Assembly (NCBI RefSeq): GCF_000252125.1
Contig: NZ_AHKF01000010.1
Coordinates: 309,504 to 373,503, forward strand
From: Flavobacterium frigoris PS1
GTDB lineage: Bacteria > Bacteroidota > Bacteroidia > Flavobacteriales > Flavobacteriaceae
DNA length: 64,000 nt
Direction of reading: 5' to 3'
Below the pieces are notes generated by a model. The model saw only the letters and a program-made list of their open reading frames with translations, did not search any database and had not been told where the DNA came from. Of this stretch, positions 52,389-61,813 are shown one piece after another. Within the stretch, counting starts at the first letter, position 1, and each line of letters begins with the position of its first letter. A program made the translations under genes and the position numbers.

Positions 52389-53321
52389 ATGAAAAAACAT
52401 AAAATCGTAACCCTAACTGTAAATCCAGCACTTGATAAAAGCGCTCATTTCTCAGGACTAGTACCGGAGCAAAAGATTAGGTGTGAAGCTCCTTTATATG
52501 ATGCAGGAGGAGGAGGGATAAATGTATCTAAAGCAATATCTCGTTTGGAAGGGACTTCTTTGTCTGTAATCGCTTCCGGTGGACCATCAGGCGAAATGAT
52601 AAAAGAAATTTTAAATAAGGAATCTATTTCATTTCAAAGTATTGAAACTAAAAATTTGACAAGAGAAAGTTTTGTAGCTGTTGATGATAATACCAATTCG
52701 CAATATCGTTTTAATTTCCCAGGGACTTCAGTGACGGACGCTGAAAAAAACGAGATTATTAAAACTGTTGAAGGTCTTGAGGCGGAATTTATTGTCGTAA
52801 GCGGAAGTTTGAGAGATGGTTTGTCTGTAGATTTTTATCAACAGATTGCTAAAATCGCAAAAAAATCAGATACAAAAATGATTGTTGATACCTCAGGTGA
52901 AGGATTGAAAAAGGTATTGGAAACTGGAGTATATCTCATTAAACCCAATGTGGGTGAGTTAGCAAAACTAATTGGTGTGGAGCGTCTCGAAATGGAAGAA
53001 GTCAATGATGCTGCCAAGCAAATTATTGAAAAAGGCGGAGCTGAAATTGTAGTTGTTTCACTTGGTCCTCAAGGTGCGGTTCTGGTAACTAAAGATTCGT
53101 ATGATTATGTCCCTGCTCCTAATGTTGCTAAAAAAAGTACAGTGGGAGCTGGAGACAGTATGGTAGGCGGAATGGTTTGGGCGCTTTCGCAAAATAAAAA
53201 CCTAAAAGAAGTAATCCGTTGGGGTGTTGCCTGTGGTTCAGCGGCAACAATGAACGAAGGAACGCAGTTATTTAAATTGGAAGATGCGAAACGATTGTTT
53301 GAATGGTTGAAGGATAAATAA
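52389..53321 (+). CDS. 1-Phosphofructokinase family hexose kinase
   Basis: The 310-residue PfkB-type kinase starts KIVTLTVNPALDKSAHFSG, the FruK/PfkB/LacC subfamily motif. The glycine-rich lid DAGGGGINVSKAISRLEG, IKPNVGELAKLIG and the catalytic STVGAGDSMVGGMVWAL follow. The substrate may be fructose-1-phosphate, fructose-6-phosphate or tagatose-6-phosphate; no sugar transporter adjoins it to decide. It is monocistronic and converges on lepA. Confidence 0.9.
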   Translation: MKKHKIVTLTVNPALDKSAHFSGLVPEQKIRCEAPLYDAGGGGINVSKAISRLEGTSLSVIASGGPSGEMIKEILNKESISFQSIETKNLTRESFVAVDDNTNSQYRFNFPGTSVTDAEKNEIIKTVEGLEAEFIVVSGSLRDGLSVDFYQQIAKIAKKSDTKMIVDTSGEGLKKVLETGVYLIKPNVGELAKLIGVERLEMEEVNDAAKQIIEKGGAEIVVVSLGPQGAVLVTKDSYDYVPAPNVAKKSTVGAGDSMVGGMVWALSQNKNLKEVIRWGVACGSAATMNEGTQLFKLEDAKRLFEWLKDK

Positions 53322-53417
53322 TTGTAGTTTTATTATTGTATTGTAGAGACACAAGTATGATTTATAGACACGAGATTTAGGCATACACACTAAAGTGCGT
53401 CTCTACTGAAATACCAT

Positions 53418-53460
53418 AAAAAAACCCTGACAACTTTTACATCATCAGGGTTCTCTTTTT
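53418..53460. terminator. Terminator between the hexose kinase gene and lepA
   Basis: The stem AACCCTGA/TCAGGGTT has a 14-nt loop, with A- and T-rich flanks on the two sides. Confidence 0.75.
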
Positions 53461-53492
53461 ACTGTTTTCTATATTCTTTTCTCTAAAAAAAG

Positions 53493-55289
53493 TTAATCAT
53501 TCAATTTCAAAACGGCCATAAACGCTTCTTGTGGAATTTCAACATTTCCAACTAATCTCATACGTTTCTTTCCTTTTTTCTGTTTTTCAAGTAATTTACG
53601 CTTACGAGAAATATCACCACCATAACATTTGGCAGTCACATCCTTACGTAGCGCTTTAATGGTTTCACGTGAGATCACTTTTACACCGATAGCCGCCTGA
53701 ACAGGAATGTCAAATTGTTGTCTTGGAATCAATTCCTTCAATTTTTCACACATTTTTTTACCTATCGAGTAAGCGTTGTCTGTATGCATTAATGACGATA
53801 AAGCATCTACAATTGTTGCGTTTAATAATATATCTACTTTAACCAAATTAGAAGTTCGCATTCCAATAGGTGTGTAATCAAATGAAGCATATCCTTTAGA
53901 AACCGTTTTTAAACGATCGTAAAAATCAAATACAATCTCAGCTAATGGCATGTCAAAAGTCAATTCAACTCGTTCTGTTGTCAAATACGTTTGATTGGTA
54001 ATTAAACCTCGTTTTTCGATACATAAACTCATTACGTTGCCTACGTAATCTGCTTTAGTAATGATAGTTGCTTTGATAAAAGGCTCTTCAACATGGTCTA
54101 AACGAGAAGGTTCAGGTAAGTCGGAAGGGTTATTTACAATCAAAACAGTATCAGGATTTTTCTTGGTAAACGCATGGTAAGAAACGTTAGGAACAGTGGT
54201 GATAACAGTCATGTTGAACTCTCTCTCTAAACGCTCTTGGATAATCTCCATGTGTAACATTCCTAAGAAGCCACAACGGAAACCAAAACCTAATGCTGCC
54301 GAACTTTCCGGTAAAAACACAAGAGAAGCATCGTTCAATTGCAGTTTTTCCATAGAGTTTCTCAACTCCTCATAATCTTCGGTGTCTACAGGGTAAATTC
54401 CAGCAAAAACCATCGGTTTTACATCCTCAAAACCTGTAATTATATTTGTTGTTGGATTTTTTGCATCCGTCAAGGTATCTCCTACTTTTACTTCTTTAGC
54501 TTCTTTAATTCCTGAAATTAAATATCCAACATCGCCTGCTGAAATTACTTGTTTCGGAACTTGGTTTAATTTTAATGTACCAATTTCATCTGCAAAATAT
54601 TCATTGCCTGTAGCCATGAATTTTATCTTCTGACCCTTTTTGATTTGTCCGTTTTTCACACGGAAAATAACTTCAATTCCGCGAAAAGGATTGTAGTGAG
54701 AGTCAAAAATCAAAGCTTGTAAAGGCTCATCAATATTTCCTGATGGAGGTGGGATTTTTTCTATAATGGCAGCCAAAATATTTTCGACACCAAAACCAGT
54801 TTTTCCAGAAGCATGAATGATATCTTCCAATTTACAACCTAGCAAATCAATAATATCGTCACTTACCTCTTCTGGGTTCGCAGATGGTAAATCTACTTTA
54901 TTCAGAACCGGAATAATTTCCAAGTCATTCTCTAAAGCCAAATATAAATTTGAGATTGTTTGTGCTTGTATGCTTTGAGCTGCATCAACAATCAAAAGTG
55001 CTCCTTCACAGGCAGCAATCGATCGAGAAACTTCATAAGAAAAATCAACATGTCCAGGGGTATCAATCAAGTTCAAGATGTATTCTTGTCCTTTATAAGT
55101 ATATTCCATTTGGATTGCGTGACTTTTAATGGTAATCCCACGTTCACGTTCCAAGTCCATGTTATCAAGTAATTGTGCTTTTTCTTGACGAGCTGTAACT
55201 GTTTGAGTTGCCCCTAATAAACGGTCAGCAAGTGTACTTTTTCCGTGGTCAATATGTGCAATAATGCAAAAATTCCTTATATGTTTCAT
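53493..55289 (-). CDS. lepA: Elongation factor 4
   Basis: LepA/EF4 is a ribosomal GTPase that back-translocates or remodels stalled ribosomes. The 598-residue length is standard. The GTPase motifs are [27 protein letters not shown] and [11 protein letters not shown]. The EF4-specific C-terminal domain is present ([39 protein letters not shown]). It is divergent from dusB across the repeat copy C region. Confidence 0.97.
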   Translation of the reverse strand: MKHIRNFCIIAHIDHGKSTLADRLLGATQTVTARQEKAQLLDNMDLERERGITIKSHAIQMEYTYKGQEYILNLIDTPGHVDFSYEVSRSIAACEGALLIVDAAQSIQAQTISNLYLALENDLEIIPVLNKVDLPSANPEEVSDDIIDLLGCKLEDIIHASGKTGFGVENILAAIIEKIPPPSGNIDEPLQALIFDSHYNPFRGIEVIFRVKNGQIKKGQKIKFMATGNEYFADEIGTLKLNQVPKQVISAGDVGYLISGIKEAKEVKVGDTLTDAKNPTTNIITGFEDVKPMVFAGIYPVDTEDYEELRNSMEKLQLNDASLVFLPESSAALGFGFRCGFLGMLHMEIIQERLEREFNMTVITTVPNVSYHAFTKKNPDTVLIVNNPSDLPEPSRLDHVEEPFIKATIITKADYVGNVMSLCIEKRGLITNQTYLTTERVELTFDMPLAEIVFDFYDRLKTVSKGYASFDYTPIGMRTSNLVKVDILLNATIVDALSSLMHTDNAYSIGKKMCEKLKELIPRQQFDIPVQAAIGVKVISRETIKALRKDVTAKCYGGDISRKRKLLEKQKKGKKRMRLVGNVEIPQEAFMAVLKLND

Positions 55290-55308
55290 CTTCTATATAG
55301 TATCAAGT

Positions 55309-55420
55309 TTTTTTGGGCGTGTCTTTGCTTCCACTATCGTTCCAGCAAAGTCGGGCTATCCGCTATATCTTTTGTTTCGCAAACTTCACAAAAGGATGTC
55401 GCTTCTATCCCTCACGCACG
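55309..55420 (+). repeat. Intergenic hairpin repeat, variant copy C
   Basis: This longer relative has the outer pair GGGCGTG/CACGC, an extra hairpin (CTTTGC/GCAAAG), the core GGGCTATCCGCTATATC and GGATGTCGCTTCTATCC, and the central hairpin CTTTTGT/ACAAAAG. The core pieces GCTATATC and GGATgtCGCTTC match copies A, B and D. It lies between lepA and dusB. Confidence 0.75.
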
Positions 55421-55551
55421 ATCGCAAATGGCGACAATTAATCTGCAAATATACGCTAAAATCAATAGGTTCAAAGCCTAGAATTAGTAAACTAATAGGT
55501 TAAGTCATAAGTCTTTTCGTTAACTACTTTCTATGATTCATCTAAATGTTG

Positions 55552-55559
55552 TAATTTTG
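55552..55559 (+). promoter_or_regulatory. Putative -7 box of dusB
   Basis: TAATTTTG is an exact TAnnTTTG match, 16 nt before the ATG. Confidence 0.6.
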
Positions 55560-55575
55560 CACAAAATTTAAGCAG

Positions 55576-56568
55576 ATGATTAAGATTGGCAACATAGAAT
55601 TACCAGATTTCCCTTTACTTCTCGCTCCTATGGAGGACGTGAGTGATCCGCCTTTTCGCAGGTTGTGTAAAATGCATGGTGCTGATATGATGTACTCTGA
55701 ATTTATTTCTTCTGAGGGACTGATTCGCGATGCGATAAAAAGCCGAATGAAATTAGATATCTTCGACTATGAGCGACCTGTTGGTATTCAGATTTTTGGA
55801 GGAGACGAGGAAGCGATGGCCATGTCATCTAAAATTGTTACAACGGTAAATCCAGACATCATCGACATTAACTTTGGTTGTCCCGTGAAAAAAGTCGTTT
55901 GCAAAGGAGCCGGAGCTGGAGTATTAAAAGATGTTGATTTAATGATACGCTTGACACAAGCGGTTATTGATAGTACAAATCTGCCTGTTACGGTAAAAAC
56001 GCGTTTGGGATGGGATGATAATTCGATCAATATAGATGAGGTTGCGGAGCGCTTGCAAGACATTGGTGTTGCGGCTTTAAGTATTCACGCCAGAACTCGT
56101 GCACAGATGTACAAAGGTCACTCTGATTGGTCTCATATTGCACGGGTAAAAAACAACCCTAGAATCACCATGCCTATTTTTGGTAACGGAGACATTGACA
56201 GTCCGGAAAAAGCATTGCAATATAAAAATGAATACGGTATTGATGGAATTATGATTGGTCGTGCCGCAATTGGATATCCTTGGATTTTTAACGAAATCAA
56301 ACATTACTTCAAAACAGGAGAACATTTGGCTAAGCCTACTGTCGTTGATCGTGTAGAAGCAGTGCGTAACCATTTGACTTGGGCGATGGAATGGAAAGGC
56401 GAAAGATTAGGTATAGTGGAAACAAGACCGCATTATACTAATTATTTCAAAGGAATTCATTCGTTTAAACCTTTCAAACAACAATTGGTTACACAAGACG
56501 ATCCTGCCGAATTATTCGCAATTCTGAATAATATAGAACAAGCTTATGCTGGTTACGAAGTAGTTTAA
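55576..56568 (+). CDS. dusB: tRNA-dihydrouridine synthase
   Basis: The 330-residue flavoprotein reduces uridines in tRNA D-loops. It has a TIM barrel with PLLLAPMEDVSDPPFRRLC, the catalytic Cys in NFGCPVKKVVCKGAGAGV, FMN-binding IHARTRAQMYKGHSDW, and IFGNGDIDSPEKAL and GIMIGRAAIGYPWIF for the phosphate. The short C-terminal helical domain is present. DusB rather than DusA or DusC is suggested by the ~330 residue length and the motif around ARTR. Confidence 0.93.
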   Translation: MIKIGNIELPDFPLLLAPMEDVSDPPFRRLCKMHGADMMYSEFISSEGLIRDAIKSRMKLDIFDYERPVGIQIFGGDEEAMAMSSKIVTTVNPDIIDINFGCPVKKVVCKGAGAGVLKDVDLMIRLTQAVIDSTNLPVTVKTRLGWDDNSINIDEVAERLQDIGVAALSIHARTRAQMYKGHSDWSHIARVKNNPRITMPIFGNGDIDSPEKALQYKNEYGIDGIMIGRAAIGYPWIFNEIKHYFKTGEHLAKPTVVDRVEAVRNHLTWAMEWKGERLGIVETRPHYTNYFKGIHSFKPFKQQLVTQDDPAELFAILNNIEQAYAGYEVV

Positions 56569-56584
56569 AAAGAATAGTTAAACT

Positions 56585-56640
56585 CGAATTCCACTGATTT
56601 CCACGAATTAATTTGTGTAAATTAGTGGAATTCGTATTTT
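56585..56640. terminator. Hairpin between dusB and the permease gene
   Basis: CGAATTCCACT/AGTGGAATTCG is an 11-bp stem with a 28-nt loop, followed by ATTTT. It lies between convergent genes and probably acts as a terminator. Confidence 0.55.
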
Positions 56641-56698
56641 AGATAGCCTTATTAGTTCTCTGGAGAGCTGCTGCGCTACGTCTTTACTTACAACTCAT

Positions 56699-57898
56699 CT
56701 ATTCTAACAATTTCTTACTCACGCGGCTACTCGCAATCAATGAAGCAATAAAGCCAAGAGTAACAATTGTTCCCATAACAATCAATACGTTTGTTAACGT
56801 AAAAACGACTGGATAAGCTAGTGTAGGTGTAATCATAACTAGTTGGAAATGTTGCTGCAATAGTACAATAGCAATTCCTAAAGTCAGTCCAATAACCCCG
56901 CCAAAAATACTCAATAGCGTTCCTTGAAGTAAAAATATTTGTCGCAAATCCTTGATTTCGGTTCCTAGATTAAAAAGCGTTTTTAAGTTCCCTTTTTTGT
57001 CTAGAATCATCATAATCAATGCACCGATTAGGTTGAAAAGTGCCACAACTATCACCAAAGTAAATATTAAATACACCGCAATATTCTCGGTGTTCAACAT
57101 TTTATACAGCGACTCGTTGAGCTGTGCTCTATTTTTTACCGTGATTTTATTTTTGAAAATGGTTTGCAGTTGGTCGATAATGGCATCTTCGTCGGCTCCA
57201 GTTTTTTCTTTAAGCTCAATTCCTGAAATCTGATTGTTTTTGTATTCAAGTAATTCTTGGGCTAAGCCTAAATCGGCAAATACATATTTAGAGTCCAAGT
57301 CCTCGCTGATGGCATAAATTCCTACTGGAAAAACATCGCTTTTGTTAAATGCTTGTTCCGCATTTTCAACGGTGCCTTTTCCTGGTTTTGGTACCAGAAC
57401 TTCCAGATTTTTATTGAAATCAAGCAAGCCCATCGAGAATTTTTGTGCAATTCCGTAACCTACAACTACCTGGTAGCTGTCCGGCTCAAGCCATTGACCA
57501 TTGTAAAGTGTTTTTTTAATGGCGTTGACCTTACTGAAATTGGGGTCAACACCTTTCAGATACGTAACTTCCTGCTTGTCGTCAAAAACAAATAAAACGC
57601 GTTCCTCTATTATTTTAGAATAAGAGGCAATACCTTCAATTTTATTTATTTGAGCTTCCTGTTCTGGAGTAACAAAAAAGGATTTCCCTAGAGTACTGCT
57701 TATTTTCAGATCTGGATCGATATCATTGGTAAACGAAAGACTAAAAACTTTCAGTCCGCTAAAAACTGACAAGACCACAAACAAAGCCATCGCACCCACA
57801 ATGATTCCCATGCTCGCAATGCGATTAATGATATTTATGGCATTGTTTTTACTGTTACTAAGAATGTAACGTTTGGCTATGTAAAGGGAAAAATTCAA
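56699..57898 (-). CDS. FtsX-like ABC transporter permease (LolC/LolE type)
   Basis: The 399-residue protein starts with a cytosolic segment and a first membrane helix (ASMGIIVGAMALFVVLSVFSG), a periplasmic MacB-like domain (about residues 45-265), then three helices (IAVYLIFTLVIVVALFNLIGALIM region and two more to the C-terminus). This is the LolC/E-type topology for lipoprotein release from the inner membrane. The ATPase partner is not in this window. It follows rbfA by 1 bp, so it is cotranscribed. Confidence 0.88.
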   Translation of the reverse strand: MNFSLYIAKRYILSNSKNNAINIINRIASMGIIVGAMALFVVLSVFSGLKVFSLSFTNDIDPDLKISSTLGKSFFVTPEQEAQINKIEGIASYSKIIEERVLFVFDDKQEVTYLKGVDPNFSKVNAIKKTLYNGQWLEPDSYQVVVGYGIAQKFSMGLLDFNKNLEVLVPKPGKGTVENAEQAFNKSDVFPVGIYAISEDLDSKYVFADLGLAQELLEYKNNQISGIELKEKTGADEDAIIDQLQTIFKNKITVKNRAQLNESLYKMLNTENIAVYLIFTLVIVVALFNLIGALIMMILDKKGNLKTLFNLGTEIKDLRQIFLLQGTLLSIFGGVIGLTLGIAIVLLQQHFQLVMITPTLAYPVVFTLTNVLIVMGTIVTLGFIASLIASSRVSKKLLE

Positions 57899-57899
57899 A

Positions 57900-58292
57900 T
57901 TATATCAGCTTGCGTTTCTCTAAAAGATCCCTGTTTTCAATTGGGTTGTCTCTGTTTGATAATGCATTGTCAATTTTTTCAATGTAATCTAAAGAGTCAT
58001 CAATAAAGAAAACCAAGTTAGGCACCTTTCTTAATTGCAAACGTACTCTTTGTGATAAATCGTGTTTTATTGTTTTAGCATTTGACTTAACCGCCTCTAA
58101 AATTTCTTTTGCTTTGTCTTGAGGAAAAACGCTTAAATAAACTGTAGCCACAGATAAATCTGTTGTCACAGTAACCTTGGATACCGAAATAATTAAATTA
58201 CTTACTCCGTTTTTTCTCACTTCACCTTGTAGGATGTCAACCAAATCTTTTTGGATAACCCCACCTATTTTTTTCTGTCTATTTGTTTCCAT
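57900..58292 (-). CDS. rbfA: Ribosome-binding factor A
   Basis: RbfA matures the 5' end of 16S rRNA in the small subunit. The 130 residues form a KH-like domain with family motifs METNRQKKIGGVIQKDLVDIL, ATVYLSVFPQDKAKEI and LRKVPNLVFFIDDSLDYIEKI. It is first in an operon with the LolE-like permease (1 bp between). Its predicted promoter box ends 4 nt before the ATG, implying a leaderless transcript. Confidence 0.95.
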   Translation of the reverse strand: METNRQKKIGGVIQKDLVDILQGEVRKNGVSNLIISVSKVTVTTDLSVATVYLSVFPQDKAKEILEAVKSNAKTIKHDLSQRVRLQLRKVPNLVFFIDDSLDYIEKIDNALSNRDNPIENRDLLEKRKLI

Positions 58293-58296
58293 AGTG

Positions 58297-58304
58297 CAAA
58301 AATA
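58297..58304 (-). promoter_or_regulatory. Promoter of rbfA, leaderless arrangement
   Basis: The minus strand reads TATTTTTG, then CACT, then ATG. A TTTG (complement of 58323-58326) lies 18 nt upstream of the box, a good -33 element. Confidence 0.6.
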
Positions 58305-58364
58305 CTACTTTTAAACATTAAACAAACAAATTTTAAAAACTAGCTAGCAATAGTTGTGTTTTTA

Positions 58365-58441
58365 GGAGCTTTTTCCTGCTGTGCACTTTATCATTCCTGC
58401 CAACCACTGGCAAGAAAGGATGCCGTTTCCATTAGGGCTAC
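58365..58441 (+). repeat. Intergenic hairpin repeat, copy D
   Basis: The arms GGAGCTTTTTCCTGCTG and GGATGCCGTTTCCATTAGGG match copies A and B, but the central hairpin is different (TTCCTGCCA/TGGCAAGAA). It lies between rbfA and the helicase-nuclease gene, which diverge. Confidence 0.8.
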
Positions 58442-58513
58442 GGCTTTTGGGAAATTAGAAAGTTGAGTTTAAATCAGAAATCTAAAATCGTTAATCAGAA
58501 ATCTAAAATCCAG

Positions 58514-61500
58514 ATGCAAAGACCTTCTTTCTCCATATATGACGCTTCCGCAGGTTCCGGTAAAACATATGCACTTGTCAAAGAGTACCTGAAAATTATT
58601 TTGGTAGCTCACAAAAACGATGCGTATAGAAACATTCTTGCCATTACGTTTACTAACAAAGCGGTTCACGAAATGAAAAGCCGTATTGTAGGAAGTCTGT
58701 CTGAATTTGCCAAAGATGAACCTTCACAAAAGGCACAGGATTTAATGCAGGATTTAGCAATTGACACGGAGCTATCGACTATCCAAATCAAAACGAAATC
58801 GCAGCAAATCATCAAGCATATTATTCATAATTATGCCGCTTTTGATATTTCGACGATTGACAAATTTACCCATAAAGTGATTCGGGCTTTTGCGCATGAT
58901 CTTAACTTGCCCATGACGTTTGAGGTGACTTTGGACACTGAGAATTTATTAATTGAAGCTGTAGATGCCATCATTGCTCAAGCTGGAGAAGATGAAACTT
59001 TGACCAAGTTATTGATCGATTTCACCATGGAAAAAACCGATGATGATAAGTCTTGGGATATTTCGCGCGAAATTCTAGATACGGGTCGCTTGGTGCTGAA
59101 TGAAAATCACCGTTCTCAGATTACTCATTTTCATGACAAATCCATTGCTGATTTCGTCGAAATAAAAAAGAAATTAGTCGAAACCTCTAAGGTTTTAGAC
59201 AAAGAAAATGCTTCGTTAGCTGAAGGACTATTAGTTTTAATAGAAAATAACGGAATCGATTTAAAGTCGTTTTCTAGAGGAACGTTTCCGAATCATTTAA
59301 TTAGTATTCGTGATGGAAAATTCAACCCGAAAAACAAGACTTTTCACGAGTTTGATGATATTGCCATCAATAAAACTGCTAAAGACCGCGCTTTAATAGA
59401 AAATCTAATTCCAGAATTAATCCAAATTCTAGCCAGGATTTATAAAAATTTCGAAAAAAGAGATTTCTACAAAGCCTTTCTTAAAAATATAACACCACTT
59501 TCATTACTGAATACGGTGAGCAATGAATTGGCTAAAATTCAAGAAGAACAAAACGTACTTTCAATAACCGAATTTAACGCCATTATTCACCGCGAAATTC
59601 AAAATCAGCCTGCGCCTTTTATATACGAGCGATTAGGGGAACGTTACCGTCATTTTTTTATAGATGAATTCCAAGATACTTCTGAAATGCAATGGCAAAA
59701 CCTGATTCCGCTTATCGATAATGCACTTTCGGGTCAAGATGATTTTGGAGAAAAAGGAACTCTGATGATTGTGGGCGACCCAAAACAGTCTATTTATCGT
59801 TGGCGTGGCGGAAAAGCAGAGCAGTTTATTGAATTAAGCAAAGACAACAATCCGTTTAATAACCCCGATAAAAAATTAGAGCATTTAGATAAAAATTACC
59901 GCAGCTATTCGCAAGTAATTGACTTTAATAATGAATTTTTTAAATTGGTGTCTGGTGAGTTTGAGCATCCTGATTACAAAGATTTGTATGAAAATCACAG
60001 CCATCAAAAAACGAATAATAAAACGGGCGGTTATGTGAATATTTCTTTTATTCCAAAAGTAGAAACGACCGAAGAGGATGAAGAAGCTTTGGATAAAACG
60101 GAACTATTTGTTTTAGCGACTTTAAATACAATTCAAAAAGTCCTTCGGGATGGTTTTGAATACAAAGACATTGTCATTTTAACGCGCAAACGTGGACAAG
60201 GTGTCGCGATTGCTAATTATTTGACAGAGCAAAATATTCCGCTTTTATCTTCAGAAACCTTGATGATACAAAACGCGACCGAAGTGCGCTTGATTATTCA
60301 CTTACTAAAATACTTAAAAAACAACGCCGATTTAGAAGCAAAAGCTTATTTCCTGCATTATATCGCAGAGCATGTTCAAGATAAATTAGCTGTGCATGAT
60401 TTCATTGCCCAAGGAATGGAGCACAAAAACGAACTGGAATTTGAGAATTGGCTCACGAGTTTTGATATATCACTTTCGTTTCAAAACATCCGTAAAAAGT
60501 CATTATACGAAGCGGTAGAGATTATTGTATCCAAATTTTTGTCGCCAAAGCTAGCCAAAGGCGGCGGAGCATATGTGCAATACTTTCTCGACATCGTTCT
60601 CGAGCGTGATGTACGCAATCAAGCTGGAATTTCTGATTTCTTGAATTTTTGGGATAAGAATGCGGAGAAATTCAGTATTCCGTCACCTGAAGGGAATAAT
60701 GCTGTGCGCATTATGACCATTCACAAATCAAAAGGTCTGGAATTTCCAGTAGTGATTATGCCTTTTGCAGAGGAAGATTATAGCCGAAAACCAAAAGATA
60801 AATTATGGTTAGATGCTCCGGAAATGGATTTTGGTTTGCCTAAAGTTCTGATTGACAATAGTAGCGCTGTGGAAGGTTTTGGTGAAGAAGCAAAATCAGT
60901 TTACGATTTAAAAAAGCAGGAAGAACTTTTGGATAATATTAATGTTTTATATGTTGCTTTGACCCGTGCAGAAGAGCAACTGTATATTATATCCAATATG
61001 AATTTAACAAATAAAGGAGAAGTAAAGACCAATAATATGTCGACTTTTTTTATTAATTATTTAAATAGTAAGGATGGTTTTGAAGAGGGTAAATTCGAAT
61101 ATGAATTTGGCAGCCCGACAAAATTATCTTCAGCTTCAAAACATGTAGATACATCAAAAAAGATTGAAGTAGTTGCAGAAACATTAAATCCCAAGAACAT
61201 TAAAATTGCCCAACGAGAAGCGTTAATGTGGGGAACGTATCAGCAGGAATCAATCGAGTACGGAAATGTGGTGCACGAAATTCTTTCATTTGTAAAAATA
61301 AAAGAAGATGTAGAACTGGCTGTTGATAAAGCAATCGAAAACGGATTGATTAATTTTGGACAAAAGGAATTGGTGTATCAAACGATTCAGGACATTGTCA
61401 ATCATAAGGAATTGGAATTGTTCTTTGCGGAAGGGAATACCGTTTTAAACGAACAAACCATTATTCAAAAAGAAGGTAGTACAATAAAACCTGACAGAAT

Positions 61501-61675
61501 GGTTGTAACCAGTATTGATGAAGTTTATTTGTTGGATTATAAAACAGGGGTTCATAATGCAAAATATCAAAAGCAACTAGAGAATTACCAACATGCAATT
61601 GAATTAATGGGTTATAAAGTCGTAAAAAAAGCACTGATTTATATAGGAAAACAAATTGATGTAGTAAATTTGTAG
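58514..61675 (+). CDS. AddA/RecB-like helicase-nuclease
   Basis: The ATG at 58514 (MQRPSFSIYDASAGSGKTY) is preferred to the TTG at 58463, which lies in direct repeats of AATCAGAAATCTAAAATC. The 1053-residue protein has the UvrD-type helicase motifs: Walker A ASAGSGKTYAL, FIDEFQDTSEMQW, IVGDPKQSIYRWRGG, LDKNYRS, RIMTIHKSKGLEFPVV and VLYVALTRAEEQL. The C-terminal ~150 residues form a PD-(D/E)XK nuclease (YGNVVHEILSF, KPDRMVV, LLDYKTG). It probably resects double-strand breaks. An AddB-like partner is not in this window. Confidence 0.92.
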   Translation: MQRPSFSIYDASAGSGKTYALVKEYLKIILVAHKNDAYRNILAITFTNKAVHEMKSRIVGSLSEFAKDEPSQKAQDLMQDLAIDTELSTIQIKTKSQQIIKHIIHNYAAFDISTIDKFTHKVIRAFAHDLNLPMTFEVTLDTENLLIEAVDAIIAQAGEDETLTKLLIDFTMEKTDDDKSWDISREILDTGRLVLNENHRSQITHFHDKSIADFVEIKKKLVETSKVLDKENASLAEGLLVLIENNGIDLKSFSRGTFPNHLISIRDGKFNPKNKTFHEFDDIAINKTAKDRALIENLIPELIQILARIYKNFEKRDFYKAFLKNITPLSLLNTVSNELAKIQEEQNVLSITEFNAIIHREIQNQPAPFIYERLGERYRHFFIDEFQDTSEMQWQNLIPLIDNALSGQDDFGEKGTLMIVGDPKQSIYRWRGGKAEQFIELSKDNNPFNNPDKKLEHLDKNYRSYSQVIDFNNEFFKLVSGEFEHPDYKDLYENHSHQKTNNKTGGYVNISFIPKVETTEEDEEALDKTELFVLATLNTIQKVLRDGFEYKDIVILTRKRGQGVAIANYLTEQNIPLLSSETLMIQNATEVRLIIHLLKYLKNNADLEAKAYFLHYIAEHVQDKLAVHDFIAQGMEHKNELEFENWLTSFDISLSFQNIRKKSLYEAVEIIVSKFLSPKLAKGGGAYVQYFLDIVLERDVRNQAGISDFLNFWDKNAEKFSIPSPEGNNAVRIMTIHKSKGLEFPVVIMPFAEEDYSRKPKDKLWLDAPEMDFGLPKVLIDNSSAVEGFGEEAKSVYDLKKQEELLDNINVLYVALTRAEEQLYIISNMNLTNKGEVKTNNMSTFFINYLNSKDGFEEGKFEYEFGSPTKLSSASKHVDTSKKIEVVAETLNPKNIKIAQREALMWGTYQQESIEYGNVVHEILSFVKIKEDVELAVDKAIENGLINFGQKELVYQTIQDIVNHKELELFFAEGNTVLNEQTIIQKEGSTIKPDRMVVTSIDEVYLLDYKTGVHNAKYQKQLENYQHAIELMGYKVVKKALIYIGKQIDVVNL

Positions 61676-61813
61676 TGTAAAAATGAATTATTCGCAAAAG
61701 TAAATTTTCAAAAGCAACTAAATTTAATAGAAAAGGATAGTTATTTTAACAATGTTATTTGCGTTAGGATAACTTTAAACAAATTAAACTTGAAACAAAA
61801 TACACCATAAATT

